A stretch of 36,352 nucleotides of DNA from Desulfobacteraceae bacterium (GTDB taxonomy: Bacteria; Desulfobacterota; Desulfobacteria; Desulfobacterales; Desulfosarcinaceae). Position numbers and translations under genes: made by a program. Shown here piece after piece: positions 7,631 through 15,640 of the stretch (the stretch's first letter is position 1; each line of letters starts with the position of its first letter). The stretch lies in NCBI GenBank assembly GCA_013003715.1, contig JABDIN010000113.1, positions 1 through 36,352 of the forward strand. Direction: 5' to 3'. Under the pieces are notes generated by a model, which saw only the letters and a program-made list of their open reading frames with translations, was not told the origin of the DNA and ran no database searches.

Positions 7631-7831
7631 TTAGATTACGGTGACGTTTTCAGCTGCCGGGCCTTTAGGACCCTGGACAATCTCAAAACTGACACGATCG
7701 CCGTCATTCAAAGACTTGAAACCGGAGCTGTTGATCGCTGAATGATGTACGAAGACATCGGGGCCATCATCTTGCTCGATAAAACCGAAGCCTTTGCTGT
7801 TGCTAAACCATTTAACTGTGCCGTTAACCAT
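7631..7831 (-). CDS. CspA-family cold-shock protein
   Basis: This 66-residue single cold-shock domain has both RNA-binding motifs: RNP1 (KGFGFIEQ, near residue 13) and RNP2 (VFVHHSAI, near 26). It is a five-stranded OB-fold that binds single-stranded RNA or DNA and melts secondary structure. AAAGGAGG lies close upstream of the ATG. A leader of roughly 120 nt precedes it, as is common for regulated csp genes. Confidence 0.96.
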   Translation of the reverse strand: MVNGTVKWFSNSKGFGFIEQDDGPDVFVHHSAINSSGFKSLNDGDRVSFEIVQGPKGPAAENVTVI

Positions 7832-7989
7832 AGTGGCGTCCTCCTTTCACTAAAATTATCATAGCTTCAAACTTCAGGATGCCACAGTGGAACTGGTAAC
7901 CAACCTTTAGTAATGAAACCGACCCGCCAATCAAGACCGGGCCTTTGCAGATTAAGGCCAGAATATAACACGTATTGCAAGTTTGGCAA
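7832..7989 (-). promoter_or_regulatory. cold-shock gene promoter and structured 5' leader
   Basis: On the minus strand, TTGCCA (7989-7984) and TATATT (7967-7962) are separated by 16 bases, giving a sigma-70-type promoter. Transcription would start around 7955-7957, near a GGCCTT/AAGGCC stem (7940-7959), leaving a leader of over 100 nt before the ATG. Long structured leaders are typical of temperature-controlled csp mRNAs; thermosensing here is inference. Confidence 0.6.
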
Positions 7990-8108
7990 ATGTTTTCTTG
8001 CATTTTCTTTCCTGTTCTGGATAATTATCCTTTACCTATTAAAATCAGACGGTTTTCAAAAAACGTTCCGACACCTCTGACTTGCGTATAAGACCAGGAG
8101 TATCGTTT

Positions 8109-8624
8109 ATGAGTAAAGCCCCACCACCGCAGACCACAGACGAATGGTTTGAATACGGACGCGAATGCTTTCACAAGCCGGATGGCATCAATGCCGTCAA
8201 GGCTTTTGAACGGGTCATTGCCGACGACCCGGCATACCGTTCGGAGGGTGGCGACAATCCCTATTTTTATCTGGGGAAGATCCATGAGGTGGAGGGCAAC
8301 CTGAAAGCCGCCATCCTGAACTACACCCGTGCTCTGGCCGTTGACCCCTATGACGAGGAGAGTTATATCGGCAGGGGCAGCTGCTATACGGTCACACGAC
8401 AGCACCAGGAAGCCATTGCGGATTTTACAAAAGTACTGCAGTTTACGGCGGCCCAACGCAAGGCGCCACGCCAGCATCTTTTGTATGCCATCGGAGAGAA
8501 TTACCGGCTGAGCCGGCAATGGGACCAGGCATTGCTGTGGGGCAAAAAAGCCCTGGCGGTAGACCCGCTGAACTTCCGTATCCAGGAATTGGTCAAGGAA
8601 GCCAATGCGAATCTAAAAGGCTGA
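8109..8624 (+). CDS. tetratricopeptide-repeat protein
   Basis: This 171-residue soluble protein consists almost entirely of TPR helices. Recognisable units are the segments around NPYFYLGKIHEVEGNLKAAI, SYIGRGSCYTVTRQHQEAI and HLLYAIGENYRLSRQWDQAL, each followed by a family-like ALAVDP turn. TPRs are protein-interaction scaffolds; the partner is unknown. The ATG at 8109 has AGGAG nine bases upstream, better than the in-frame codon at 8082. It appears to be a single-gene unit. Confidence 0.85.
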   Translation: MSKAPPPQTTDEWFEYGRECFHKPDGINAVKAFERVIADDPAYRSEGGDNPYFYLGKIHEVEGNLKAAILNYTRALAVDPYDEESYIGRGSCYTVTRQHQEAIADFTKVLQFTAAQRKAPRQHLLYAIGENYRLSRQWDQALLWGKKALAVDPLNFRIQELVKEANANLKG

Positions 8625-8767
8625 AACTGGAAGCGGTAGGCACCCACTGTTATTACCTGAATCTTGCATGAAAATTAATGAGAAAGAATTAAAACCATTG
8701 TTTATATGGGCTAACATTGAATTTTAGAGGATTTCAATATTACCTGTATGGAGATGTCAGCCGGCCG

Positions 8768-9238
8768 TCATTTATCCTCCGGATCTCCTATCGCCCTTAA
8801 AATACGGTCCACGGCATCGTTGATGCCATTATCCGGGGATATTAAAGCCAGGGCACCAAGGTTCAGAGCGGAAATCTTCTCTTTTTTGGAAAACGTTCCA
8901 ATCATCACCACCACAGCATCGGTGGCCCCCTGCCCATCCAAAGCGGCTTTGATCTCAGATGTCCGTGCGATGGGATCATCATCGCCGGTGATCATGCCCA
9001 CAACGTGGACGTCATTTTCCACGGCCATGCGGGCAGCCCCTTGAACGGACATATCCAGCGGCCCGACGTCCACGTCAAAGCCCCTGTCAGCCAGATCCGA
9101 CGCGACTTTTCGAATGACCCGTCCTTGATCCCCGGCATTCAAACCAAAGACCAACATCCGTGGCCGCCGTCCCGTTTTGTGATAAAATTCAAGGCTTTTC
9201 GTCTGAAATTGCCTGACTTTTTTTTGATTCAACCTCAT
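8768..9238 (-). CDS. B12-binding-fold protein lacking the cobalamin-ligating histidine
   Basis: This 156-residue protein resembles the C-terminal cobalamin domain of methylmalonyl-CoA mutase: KTGRRPRMLV, then a Rossmann-like fold with DLADRGFDVDVGPL and the ENDVHVVGM segment, which are characteristic of that family. The usual DxHxxG loop (GQDGHDRG) is replaced by NAGDQGRV around residues 34-41, so the His that ligates cobalt is absent. It therefore probably does not bind B12 in the normal base-off form and may be a regulatory or structural descendant. No mutase catalytic subunit is adjacent. The start codon is uncertain because GGAG directly abuts the ATG. Confidence 0.75.
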   Translation of the reverse strand: MRLNQKKVRQFQTKSLEFYHKTGRRPRMLVFGLNAGDQGRVIRKVASDLADRGFDVDVGPLDMSVQGAARMAVENDVHVVGMITGDDDPIARTSEIKAALDGQGATDAVVVMIGTFSKKEKISALNLGALALISPDNGINDAVDRILRAIGDPEDK

Positions 9239-9292
9239 CTCCGCTTGTGAATGTCCGGCTGCTTTCCGGTGATTTGAAACCTGGGAATTGAA

Positions 9293-9337
9293 GAACCGCG
9301 GTGGAAGCCAAGGGGAATGCAGTCGCCTTCGCGGTTC
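9293..9337. other. inverted repeat between B12-fold gene and marR
   Basis: GAACCGCG (9293-9300) is exactly complementary to CGCGGTTC (9330-9337), with a smaller AAGG/CCTT pairing inside. It lies about 55 bp upstream of the minus-strand B12-fold gene and could be part of its leader. It does not match a cobalamin riboswitch. Function unknown. Confidence 0.4.
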
Positions 9338-9462
9338 AAGAGTGCGGATCGACGACCCTTATCAACATCCCATCGATTGACTCATCCTGGACACGGGTTC
9401 GCCACACCCTATACCGTTCATTGAAAGCATGATGCAATGGAAAATATCAGCTAAAATAACAC

Positions 9463-9491
9463 TTGACAAAAGTTCGATATCGAACTTTTAT
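9463..9491 (+). promoter_or_regulatory. marR promoter with embedded 22-bp palindromic operator
   Basis: TTGACA (9463-9468) and a TTTTAT -10-like hexamer (9486-9491) are 17 bases apart. Positions 9468-9489 are a perfect 22-bp palindrome with half-site AAAAGTTCGAT, filling the spacer between the two hexamers. A MarR dimer bound there would block RNA polymerase, so autorepression of the following three genes is the natural reading. Confidence 0.82.
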
Positions 9492-9498
9492 GGTGTAA

Positions 9499-9921
9499 AT
9501 GAAAACAGACCATATCATCGCTCTCATCGGAAATATCCGGGCCAAAGCGCATAACTTTATTATCGAGGAACTCAACAAAAGGGGGTTAAGCGGTCTGGTG
9601 CCATCCCATGGTGCCATACTCAATCTGCTATTTAAAGAAGATTGTATTTCAATGCGCGAGGCGGCACGGCGGATAGAACGTTCCAAATCCACGGTCACCG
9701 TGCTGGTCAACAAACTGGTGGATGCCGGATACATCGACAAACGCCAGTCGCCAAATGACCGGCGTATCACCTTGATCGGACTGACCCGGAAGGGCAGAGA
9801 CCTGGAAACGGATTTCAATGCCATATCCCGGTTGGTGCTGGACCGGACATACAAATCGCTTTCGGAGCATGAAAAAGCATCGGTGGTTCGGGGACTGGAA
9901 AAAATCCGCAATAATTGGTGA
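9499..9921 (+). CDS. MarR-family transcriptional regulator
   Basis: This 140-residue winged-helix regulator has the MarR layout: dimerisation helices at both ends, recognition helix near residues 53-75 (MREAARRIERSKSTVTVLVNKL), and the wing with the family signature SPNDRRITLIGLTRKG. It likely binds the 22-bp palindrome directly upstream and controls itself plus the isochorismatase-like and esterase genes. A single Cys (about residue 50) could be redox sensitive, but nothing proves that. The inducing ligand is unknown. Confidence 0.92.
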   Translation: MKTDHIIALIGNIRAKAHNFIIEELNKRGLSGLVPSHGAILNLLFKEDCISMREAARRIERSKSTVTVLVNKLVDAGYIDKRQSPNDRRITLIGLTRKGRDLETDFNAISRLVLDRTYKSLSEHEKASVVRGLEKIRNNW

Positions 9922-9964
9922 GCTATGGTTCTCGCGGAGAAAACGAAGAGAAAGGGGAAATATC

Positions 9965-10642
9965 ATGACCAGCGGACCTTATAGCGAACAAGATGTCCTG
10001 AATCTTGCGACATCGGCTTATGAACAAGATGAAGCCGGTTTTTCAATTATAACTGGAAAATGCGCGTTAATCGTTATCGATATGCAAGATGAATTTATCA
10101 AACCGCACTGGTCTCCTGACTGGGTTCCGGCCGGGACGCGAATGGTCCCGCAACTCAAAGGGTTGATAGACAAATGCCGTCAATTTTCCATCCCGGTGAT
10201 TTACACGGCTTTTGCCGATACGCATAAGGGTTTCGATCGCCCCGGAAGCATTAAGTTTATGCCCATTGCACATCCGAATGCTGACTATGACCGGTCGCCC
10301 TATTTTAAAGACGGCAAAATTTATGATGCGCTTGAACCAATGCCGGACGATATTATCATTTACAAACCGTCATATGGCGCATTCTATGATACACCGCTTG
10401 AAACCATCCTTAAAAATATGGAAAAAGACACCCTGATTATCTCGGGGACGCTCACCAATTTTTGCTGCAGCACGACAGCGCGACAAGCCTATGAGAGGGG
10501 ATATAAAGTGGTTTTCGGCAGTGATGTGACCGCCGCGGATCTGCCGGAGATGCACGAGGCTGAATTGAAGGTAATGCGAAAAGGCTTTGCCAGGGTGATG
10601 TCGGCCGCTGAAATTACAGCGGACATTGAAAAATACGGATAA
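9965..10642 (+). CDS. isochorismatase-family cysteine hydrolase
   Basis: This 225-residue protein has the complete catalytic triad of the isochorismatase-like hydrolases: Asp39 (LIVIDMQDEF), Lys134 (YKPSYGAF) and Cys167 (TNFCCSTTAR). Members with this Cys cleave amide bonds (nicotinamidase, N-carbamoyl amidases, biuret hydrolase); isochorismatases proper lack it. The ATG at 9965 follows AAAGGGGA. It lies 43 bp after marR and 63 bp before an esterase, suggesting a small MarR-controlled unit that hydrolyses an amide- or ester-containing compound. The substrate is not identifiable. Confidence 0.9.
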   Translation: MTSGPYSEQDVLNLATSAYEQDEAGFSIITGKCALIVIDMQDEFIKPHWSPDWVPAGTRMVPQLKGLIDKCRQFSIPVIYTAFADTHKGFDRPGSIKFMPIAHPNADYDRSPYFKDGKIYDALEPMPDDIIIYKPSYGAFYDTPLETILKNMEKDTLIISGTLTNFCCSTTARQAYERGYKVVFGSDVTAADLPEMHEAELKVMRKGFARVMSAAEITADIEKYG

Positions 10643-10705
10643 TGGACGAATGGTCCTGTTTATTCGGGCCTGATCATCCGATGGAAAAGTACCGGAGCAA
10701 TGGAT

Positions 10706-11683
10706 ATGTCGACACAACATTTTTATCCGAAATATGATATAGGTCAACTCCATCCGGAGTGCGTTGCCGTATTGGAACACGTCGAAAAAGCCGATGAGCC
10801 GCCGCTGTCCGCCCTGACACCGGCACAGGCCCGGGAAAGTTTCCTGGAACCATCATGGCTCGGCCCCATGCTGAGGAATATCCGGCTGACCACCTGTGAA
10901 GCCCCGGGCCCCAATGGTCCGATACCCCTTCGCATCTATACACCAGATGGCAACACACCTTTTCCATTGATTATATTTTTTCACGGCGGCGGGTTTGTAT
11001 GTGGCTCCGCTGCCGAATTCGACCCGGTTTGCTCCGGATTGGCTGCAACGTCCAAGGCGGTTGTGATTTCCGTGGACTACCGGCTGGCACCCGAATTCAA
11101 CTTCCCGGCACCTGTGGAAGATGCCAATGCAGCCGCTGCCTGGATTGCTGAAAACGCCGCACAATTTAAAGTCGATCCGGATAAAATAGCCGTTGCCGGG
11201 GACAGCGCCGGAGCGAACATGGCGACGAATGCGGCCATATATGCGCGCAACCATGGTGTTTCCCCATATTGCGCCCAGGTATTGATCTGTCCCTGGGTGG
11301 ATTTATCCGGCTTGAACACCGACTCTTACCGATGGTTCGGTGACGGTCTATGGCTCTCCACTGAAAACATTCAGTGGTACCGGGATCATTATCTGTCCAA
11401 TACCGAATTGGGGAAGTCGCCACTGGCATCGCCGCTACTTGAAACGGATCTTACAGGGTTGCCACCGGCCCTTGTGATTTTGGCTGAATTTGATGTGCTG
11501 TTCAGCGAAGGTCAATCATATGCCCGGCGCCTGGAATCCGCCGGAGTGCCGGTAGCCGTATCGAATTATAAGGGTATGCTCCATGATTTCGTGGTATTGC
11601 CGGGAAAACTGTCAACAGCCAATACGGCCCTGAAGGAAATCGGACAATATCTGATAACCGCCTTTAACAAAAGAACAGGTTAA
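10706..11683 (+). CDS. HSL-family alpha/beta-hydrolase (esterase)
   Basis: This 325-residue enzyme of the hormone-sensitive-lipase/Aes group has the HGGG oxyanion motif (93-96), nucleophile Ser167 in GDSAG, Asp263 in the EFDVLF segment and His293 in HDF, a complete triad. It should hydrolyse short-chain carboxylic esters in the cytoplasm. The ATG at 10706 has GGAG eight bases upstream, better spaced than the ATG at 10700. It is the last gene of the MarR unit. Confidence 0.92.
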   Translation: MSTQHFYPKYDIGQLHPECVAVLEHVEKADEPPLSALTPAQARESFLEPSWLGPMLRNIRLTTCEAPGPNGPIPLRIYTPDGNTPFPLIIFFHGGGFVCGSAAEFDPVCSGLAATSKAVVISVDYRLAPEFNFPAPVEDANAAAAWIAENAAQFKVDPDKIAVAGDSAGANMATNAAIYARNHGVSPYCAQVLICPWVDLSGLNTDSYRWFGDGLWLSTENIQWYRDHYLSNTELGKSPLASPLLETDLTGLPPALVILAEFDVLFSEGQSYARRLESAGVPVAVSNYKGMLHDFVVLPGKLSTANTALKEIGQYLITAFNKRTG

Positions 11684-11726
11684 CGTTTATACATCCGACC
11701 GCCATTATTCGAAACAATGCAACTTG

Positions 11727-11740
11727 TTGATTTAAGTCAA
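11727..11740 (+). promoter_or_regulatory. FNR/Hcp-type regulator box upstream of rnf operon
   Basis: TTGAT-TTAA-GTCAA is a 14-bp near-palindrome matching the FNR consensus TTGAT-N4-ATCAA at all but one position. It lies about 107 bp before rnfC, with a possible TATAAC -10 at 11770-11775. CRP/FNR-type control of an anaerobic energy operon makes sense, but the exact regulator is inference. Confidence 0.5.
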
Positions 11741-11846
11741 AGCATCTTTGGATGTTTCCGTTCAATAAGTATAACTCATCTTCAAATGAAACCGGGTGCG
11801 GCCCGCACCTTAACCTTTATGAACTACGAAAAAATGAAGAATTACC

Positions 11847-13235
11847 ATGGCATGGTTCCGGCAAAAATATAAAGACAACATCGATCCCCATGCATTTCCG
11901 GGAAACGGCACCTTTGCCCATGGCATTCATCCGCCCCAATGCAAAGATTTGGCGGCGGACAGCCCCATTGAAATCATGCCTATCCCGGACAAAGTGGTCC
12001 TGCCGCTGTTGCAGCATATCGGTGGACCGTGCGCGCCGGTGGTCAAGCCCAAGCAGACGGTGAGGGCCGGAGACCTGGTGGGCATGGGTGAAGCCTATGT
12101 GTCGGCATCGCTTCATACGCCAATATCCGGTGACGTCCTGAAAATGGCGGTGACGACTCTCGCCAACGGCCGCCACATGCAGGCCATTGTCATTCGCAGC
12201 AACGGCGAACAGCGTACGGGTCAGGCGCTTTGGGATATCATGTTCGGCGGCAAATGGCCGCAAAAGGAATATCAGACACTATCGCCGGAGGAGATAAACG
12301 CCGCCATTCACGACGCCGGCATCGTGGGGCTTGGTGGCGCGGCATTTCCCACCCATGTCAAGATTGACTCGGATGACCGGAAACCCATTGAAATCCTCAT
12401 GGTGAATGGATGTGAATGTGAACCTTACCTGACCACGGATTATCGACTGATGGTGGAAGCACCCGATGCCATTGTTGCCGGCACCATGCTGGCGGCAAGG
12501 GCGGTGAGGGCGAAAAAAGCCTATATCGGGATTGAAAACAACAAGCTGGAAGCTGTTGAGTCCTTGCGCCGGGCTGCGTCCGGTGCAGGGGTGAAAATCG
12601 CGGTGGTGAAAACCAAATACCCCCAGGGCAGTGAAAAGCATTTGATCAAAGGGGTGCTCGGCAAGGAAGTCCCCCTGGGCGGATTGCCGTCGGATATCGG
12701 CGTGGCCATGACCAATGTGGCCACGGTCACTTCGGTTGCCAGGGGGGTTATGCGCAATATTCCCTTAACCCACCGGGTGGTAAGTGTTACCGGAGGCGGC
12801 ATTGTACAACCGAAAAACCTCCTGGTGCCCCTCGGTATTTCCATGGGGGCCCTCATCGCGTATTGTGGCGGGTTGCGTAAAACAGCCGCGCGGATCATTG
12901 CCGGCGGCCCCATGATGGGATTTGCCTTCACCAATCCGGATACACCGGTCACCAAAGGCACCAGCGGCATTACCGTATTGACCCATGAGGAGATCCGGCG
13001 GGTGGAACAGACCGTGTGCGTGCGCTGCGGCAGGTGCGTCGATGTGTGCCCCATGAACCTGGTCCCCACAAAAATCGCCATGGCCTCACGGCAGAACGAC
13101 TTTACCCTGGCGCGCAAATACAACATCAATGCCTGTTTTGAATGCGGCTCCTGTGCGTATATCTGTCCGGCCGGATTGCCCCTGGTACAGTTGATTCGCA
13201 CAGGCAAGGCGCAAATAGCCGGAGCGGGGAGATAA
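11847..13235 (+). CDS. rnfC: Rnf complex subunit C
   Basis: This is the 462-residue peripheral NADH-side subunit of the Rnf ferredoxin:NAD+ oxidoreductase. It has the N-terminal RnfC barrel-like region, the NAD/FMN-binding Rossmann part (GIVGLGGAAFPTHVK near residue 155), an SLBB-type region, and two 4Fe-4S motifs, CVRCGRCVDVCP (about 390) and CFECGSCAYICP (about 429). Length and order match the family. It is first in the rnfC-D-G-E-A-B order also known from Acetobacterium and Desulfobacterota. The gap of 98 bp to rnfD holds hairpins that could lower downstream expression. Confidence 0.96.
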   Translation: MAWFRQKYKDNIDPHAFPGNGTFAHGIHPPQCKDLAADSPIEIMPIPDKVVLPLLQHIGGPCAPVVKPKQTVRAGDLVGMGEAYVSASLHTPISGDVLKMAVTTLANGRHMQAIVIRSNGEQRTGQALWDIMFGGKWPQKEYQTLSPEEINAAIHDAGIVGLGGAAFPTHVKIDSDDRKPIEILMVNGCECEPYLTTDYRLMVEAPDAIVAGTMLAARAVRAKKAYIGIENNKLEAVESLRRAASGAGVKIAVVKTKYPQGSEKHLIKGVLGKEVPLGGLPSDIGVAMTNVATVTSVARGVMRNIPLTHRVVSVTGGGIVQPKNLLVPLGISMGALIAYCGGLRKTAARIIAGGPMMGFAFTNPDTPVTKGTSGITVLTHEEIRRVEQTVCVRCGRCVDVCPMNLVPTKIAMASRQNDFTLARKYNINACFECGSCAYICPAGLPLVQLIRTGKAQIAGAGR

Positions 13236-13265
13236 AATGCGGATGGGGTAATGTCCGCCGCCCGG

Positions 13266-13317
13266 CCCGGATTTCAACCGGGTGTACGTTTTTTTCAACA
13301 ATCAATAACCCTTGTTG
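13266..13317 (+). other. terminator-like hairpins between rnfC and rnfD
   Basis: CCCGG-ATTTCAA-CCGGG (13266-13282) is followed, after five bases, by a run of seven T (13289-13295). A second stem pairs CAACAA (13296-13301) with TTGTTG (13312-13317). The stems are short and the T-run is offset, so this would be at most a partial terminator or attenuator, possibly setting the ratio of RnfC to the membrane subunits. Confidence 0.45.
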
Positions 13318-13333
13318 ATGCGAGACAACCACA

Positions 13334-14308
13334 TTGAACACCGATATTACTGAGAATAACAGCGGGCCGTTGATTCATGTGGCGCCGTCACCCCATGTTT
13401 ACAGCACCCAACTGACCACACGGAACATGATGCGCGATGTGCTGATTTCGCTGGTGCCGGTGATGCTGGCCGCATTGTATTATTTCCGATGGCTTGCCGT
13501 AAAACAGCTCTTCATCTGCGTGGTGTCGTGTCTGGTGGCCGAGGCGGTATTTACACGCCTTCGGGGGCGGGCCATTTCACTGAAAGATCTTTCTGCTGCC
13601 GTCACAGGCATCATTCTGGCGCTGTCGTTACCCGCCACCGCCCCCTGGTATGTGGGGGTTATCGGTTCGACAGCGGCCATGGGCATCGGCAAGATGGTCT
13701 TCGGCGGGCTCGGCATGAACATATTCAATCCGGCCATGGTGGGCCGTGCATTTGTGATGATCGCTTTTTCAGGTTTGCTGGCGGCTTCCGGATACGTGGC
13801 CGGCGGTGGCGTCGATATTATCTCCCAGGCCACCCCCCTGACCATCTATAAGCAGTCCGGCATGGTAACGCCCCTTCCCGCCCTGATCCTTGGAAAGGTC
13901 AACGGCTCTTTGGGAGAAACAAGCGCACTTGCCTGCCTGATCGGCGGTCTTTTCCTGTGTCTACGCCGGACGGCCTCCTGGGAATTATCAGCAGGTGTCC
14001 TCGTCGGTGCCAGCATCATAGGAGGTGTGGCCAACGTATTGAACATTAGCAATCCATGGAGCGTTGTTCATCATCTGAACAGCGGCGCTTTGCTGTTCGG
14101 GGCGTTCTTCATCGCCACGGATCCGGTGACAAGTCCCCTGACGCCTAGGGGAAAATGGATTTTCGGGTTGGGCGTCGGTGCCTTCTTAATGGTGTTTCGC
14201 CTGTTCAGCGGTTATCCCGAAGGTCTCATGTTTGCCGTTCTCCTGATGAATGCCGTTACACCGCTGCTCAACCGGTGGACCATTCCACGACCGTTCGGAG
14301 GGGCCTGA
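13334..14308 (+). CDS. rnfD: Rnf complex subunit D
   Basis: This 324-residue polytopic membrane protein has the RnfD/NqrB core. The covalent-FMN site is visible as SQATPL with Thr167, in place of the usual SGAT. The conserved segments LSLPATAPWYVG and GLGMNIFNPAMVGRAF are present. It forms part of the ion-translocating membrane core. No ATG fits the homology start, so TTG at 13334 is the best start; the ribosome site is weak. It overlaps rnfG by one base (TGATG), indicating coupling. Confidence 0.95.
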   Translation: MNTDITENNSGPLIHVAPSPHVYSTQLTTRNMMRDVLISLVPVMLAALYYFRWLAVKQLFICVVSCLVAEAVFTRLRGRAISLKDLSAAVTGIILALSLPATAPWYVGVIGSTAAMGIGKMVFGGLGMNIFNPAMVGRAFVMIAFSGLLAASGYVAGGGVDIISQATPLTIYKQSGMVTPLPALILGKVNGSLGETSALACLIGGLFLCLRRTASWELSAGVLVGASIIGGVANVLNISNPWSVVHHLNSGALLFGAFFIATDPVTSPLTPRGKWIFGLGVGAFLMVFRLFSGYPEGLMFAVLLMNAVTPLLNRWTIPRPFGGA

Positions 14309-14976
14309 TGAATCAAACCCTAAACAGCCACCGCCGTTCGGAGGGTTTTCGCCACAACAAGCTGGTCCAGGCATGGTTGGTGTTGCTGCTGGCCATTATA
14401 TTCGGATCGGCCCTGGCAGCGGTCCAGGTAAACTTGAGCGATGTAATCGCCGCCAATAAACTGAATGAAAGTTTAGAGCAAGTACCTGAACTCGTGTGGG
14501 GGGCCGCAAAAGCCGCAGAATTGGTTGAGAACAAGGTCCGGATTGATATCGAGCCGGGCATTTTGACTGTAGACACCGATGGGAAAAAAACCGTTTACCA
14601 CCTGTTCCGGGTCTCCATGGACCGGACATTGGCCGGTTGGGTAATCCGGGCCGGCGGACAGGGGTATGCGGATAAAATTGAGCTCCTTATCGGGTTGAGC
14701 CCCGACGCCGGCAAGATTTCCGGATTGTTTGTTCTGGAACAGAAAGAGACACCCGGGCTGGGCAATAAAATCATATTTTCTCAGTGGCGCGACCAGTACA
14801 TTGGAAAGGATACCCAAACGCCGCTGACGGTGACCACCGGCCGGAGCAATGCGCCTGACACCATCGATGCCGTAACCGGCGCCACCATTTCTTCGAAGAG
14901 TGTCACGGACATCGTAAATCTGACCACGCGCGCGGTAAACGGGCGGTTGGCCAGTGTCGAATACGTGAAACAATAG
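14308..14976 (+). CDS. rnfG: Rnf complex subunit G (FMN-binding)
   Basis: This 222-residue protein has a single N-terminal membrane anchor (about residues 20-40) and an extracytoplasmic FMN-binding domain. The flavinylation motif DAVTGATISS places the covalent FMN on Thr193. ApbE-type flavin transferase would be needed but is not in the window. The start at 14308 overlaps the rnfD stop; a longer in-frame ORF from 14155 would lie inside rnfD and is not used. Confidence 0.95.
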   Translation: MNQTLNSHRRSEGFRHNKLVQAWLVLLLAIIFGSALAAVQVNLSDVIAANKLNESLEQVPELVWGAAKAAELVENKVRIDIEPGILTVDTDGKKTVYHLFRVSMDRTLAGWVIRAGGQGYADKIELLIGLSPDAGKISGLFVLEQKETPGLGNKIIFSQWRDQYIGKDTQTPLTVTTGRSNAPDTIDAVTGATISSKSVTDIVNLTTRAVNGRLASVEYVKQ

Positions 14977-15008
14977 ACCATGACAACATTTTACGAGCAG
15001 GCTGTTAT

Positions 15009-15626
15009 ATGAATGAGCTTCCCACACCGTTTGAACGATTTGTGCAGGGGATTCTGCCGGAGAATCCGGTGTACCGACAACTGCTGGGACTATGCCCGAC
15101 CCTGGCCGTGACCAATGGCCTGAAGCCGGCCTTGACCATGGCGGTGGCGGTGGGTGCCGTACTCCTCTGCGCAAACATCATGATCAGCCTGATCCGGAAT
15201 TTACTCAAACCTCATCTACGGATTGTGGTGTTTACGTTGACCATCGCCACCTTCGTGACCATCGTGGACAGGGTTTTGGCCGCATATATGTATCAGATGA
15301 GCAAGACCTTAGGGCCCTACATCCCCCTGATCATCGTGAATTGCATCATTATCTGCCGGTGTGAGGTTTGTGCCTCGCGCCAGGGTGTGGTGACGGCAGC
15401 CGCCGACGCGGTGGGGCAGGCCTCCGGCTTCGCTCTGGCCTTAACGGGAATTGCCGCTGTGCGGGAATTGCTCGGCACCGGGATGCTTGCGGGTTTTCAG
15501 GTGCTGCCGGAGGCCTGGCCGGCGTGGGTGATCATGGTGCTGCCGCCCGGCGCGTTTTTGACCTTCGGACTTTTGCTTGCTTTGGTAAATTACATCAGCG
15601 ACCATCGATCACGGAAAAACGCATAA
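15009..15626 (+). CDS. rnfE: Rnf complex subunit E
   Basis: This 205-residue integral membrane protein of the RnfA/RnfE pair has about six membrane helices. The family hallmarks are present: NPVYRQLLGLCPTLAVTN near the N-terminus and YIPLIIVNCIIICRCE mid-protein, whose conserved Cys residues coordinate the membrane-embedded 2Fe-2S cluster shared with RnfA. It follows rnfG by 32 bp. Confidence 0.95.
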   Translation: MNELPTPFERFVQGILPENPVYRQLLGLCPTLAVTNGLKPALTMAVAVGAVLLCANIMISLIRNLLKPHLRIVVFTLTIATFVTIVDRVLAAYMYQMSKTLGPYIPLIIVNCIIICRCEVCASRQGVVTAAADAVGQASGFALALTGIAAVRELLGTGMLAGFQVLPEAWPAWVIMVLPPGAFLTFGLLLALVNYISDHRSRKNA

Positions 15627-15640
15627 TCAAGAGATAGGCC

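Noticed and set aside
9239-9498. Cobalamin riboswitch upstream of the B12-fold gene
   Set aside because: A hairpin is present, but the B12-box and other conserved cores could not be matched.
12521-13207. 228-codon minus-strand ORF
   Set aside because: It is the antisense shadow of rnfC, which has clear Fe-S motifs.
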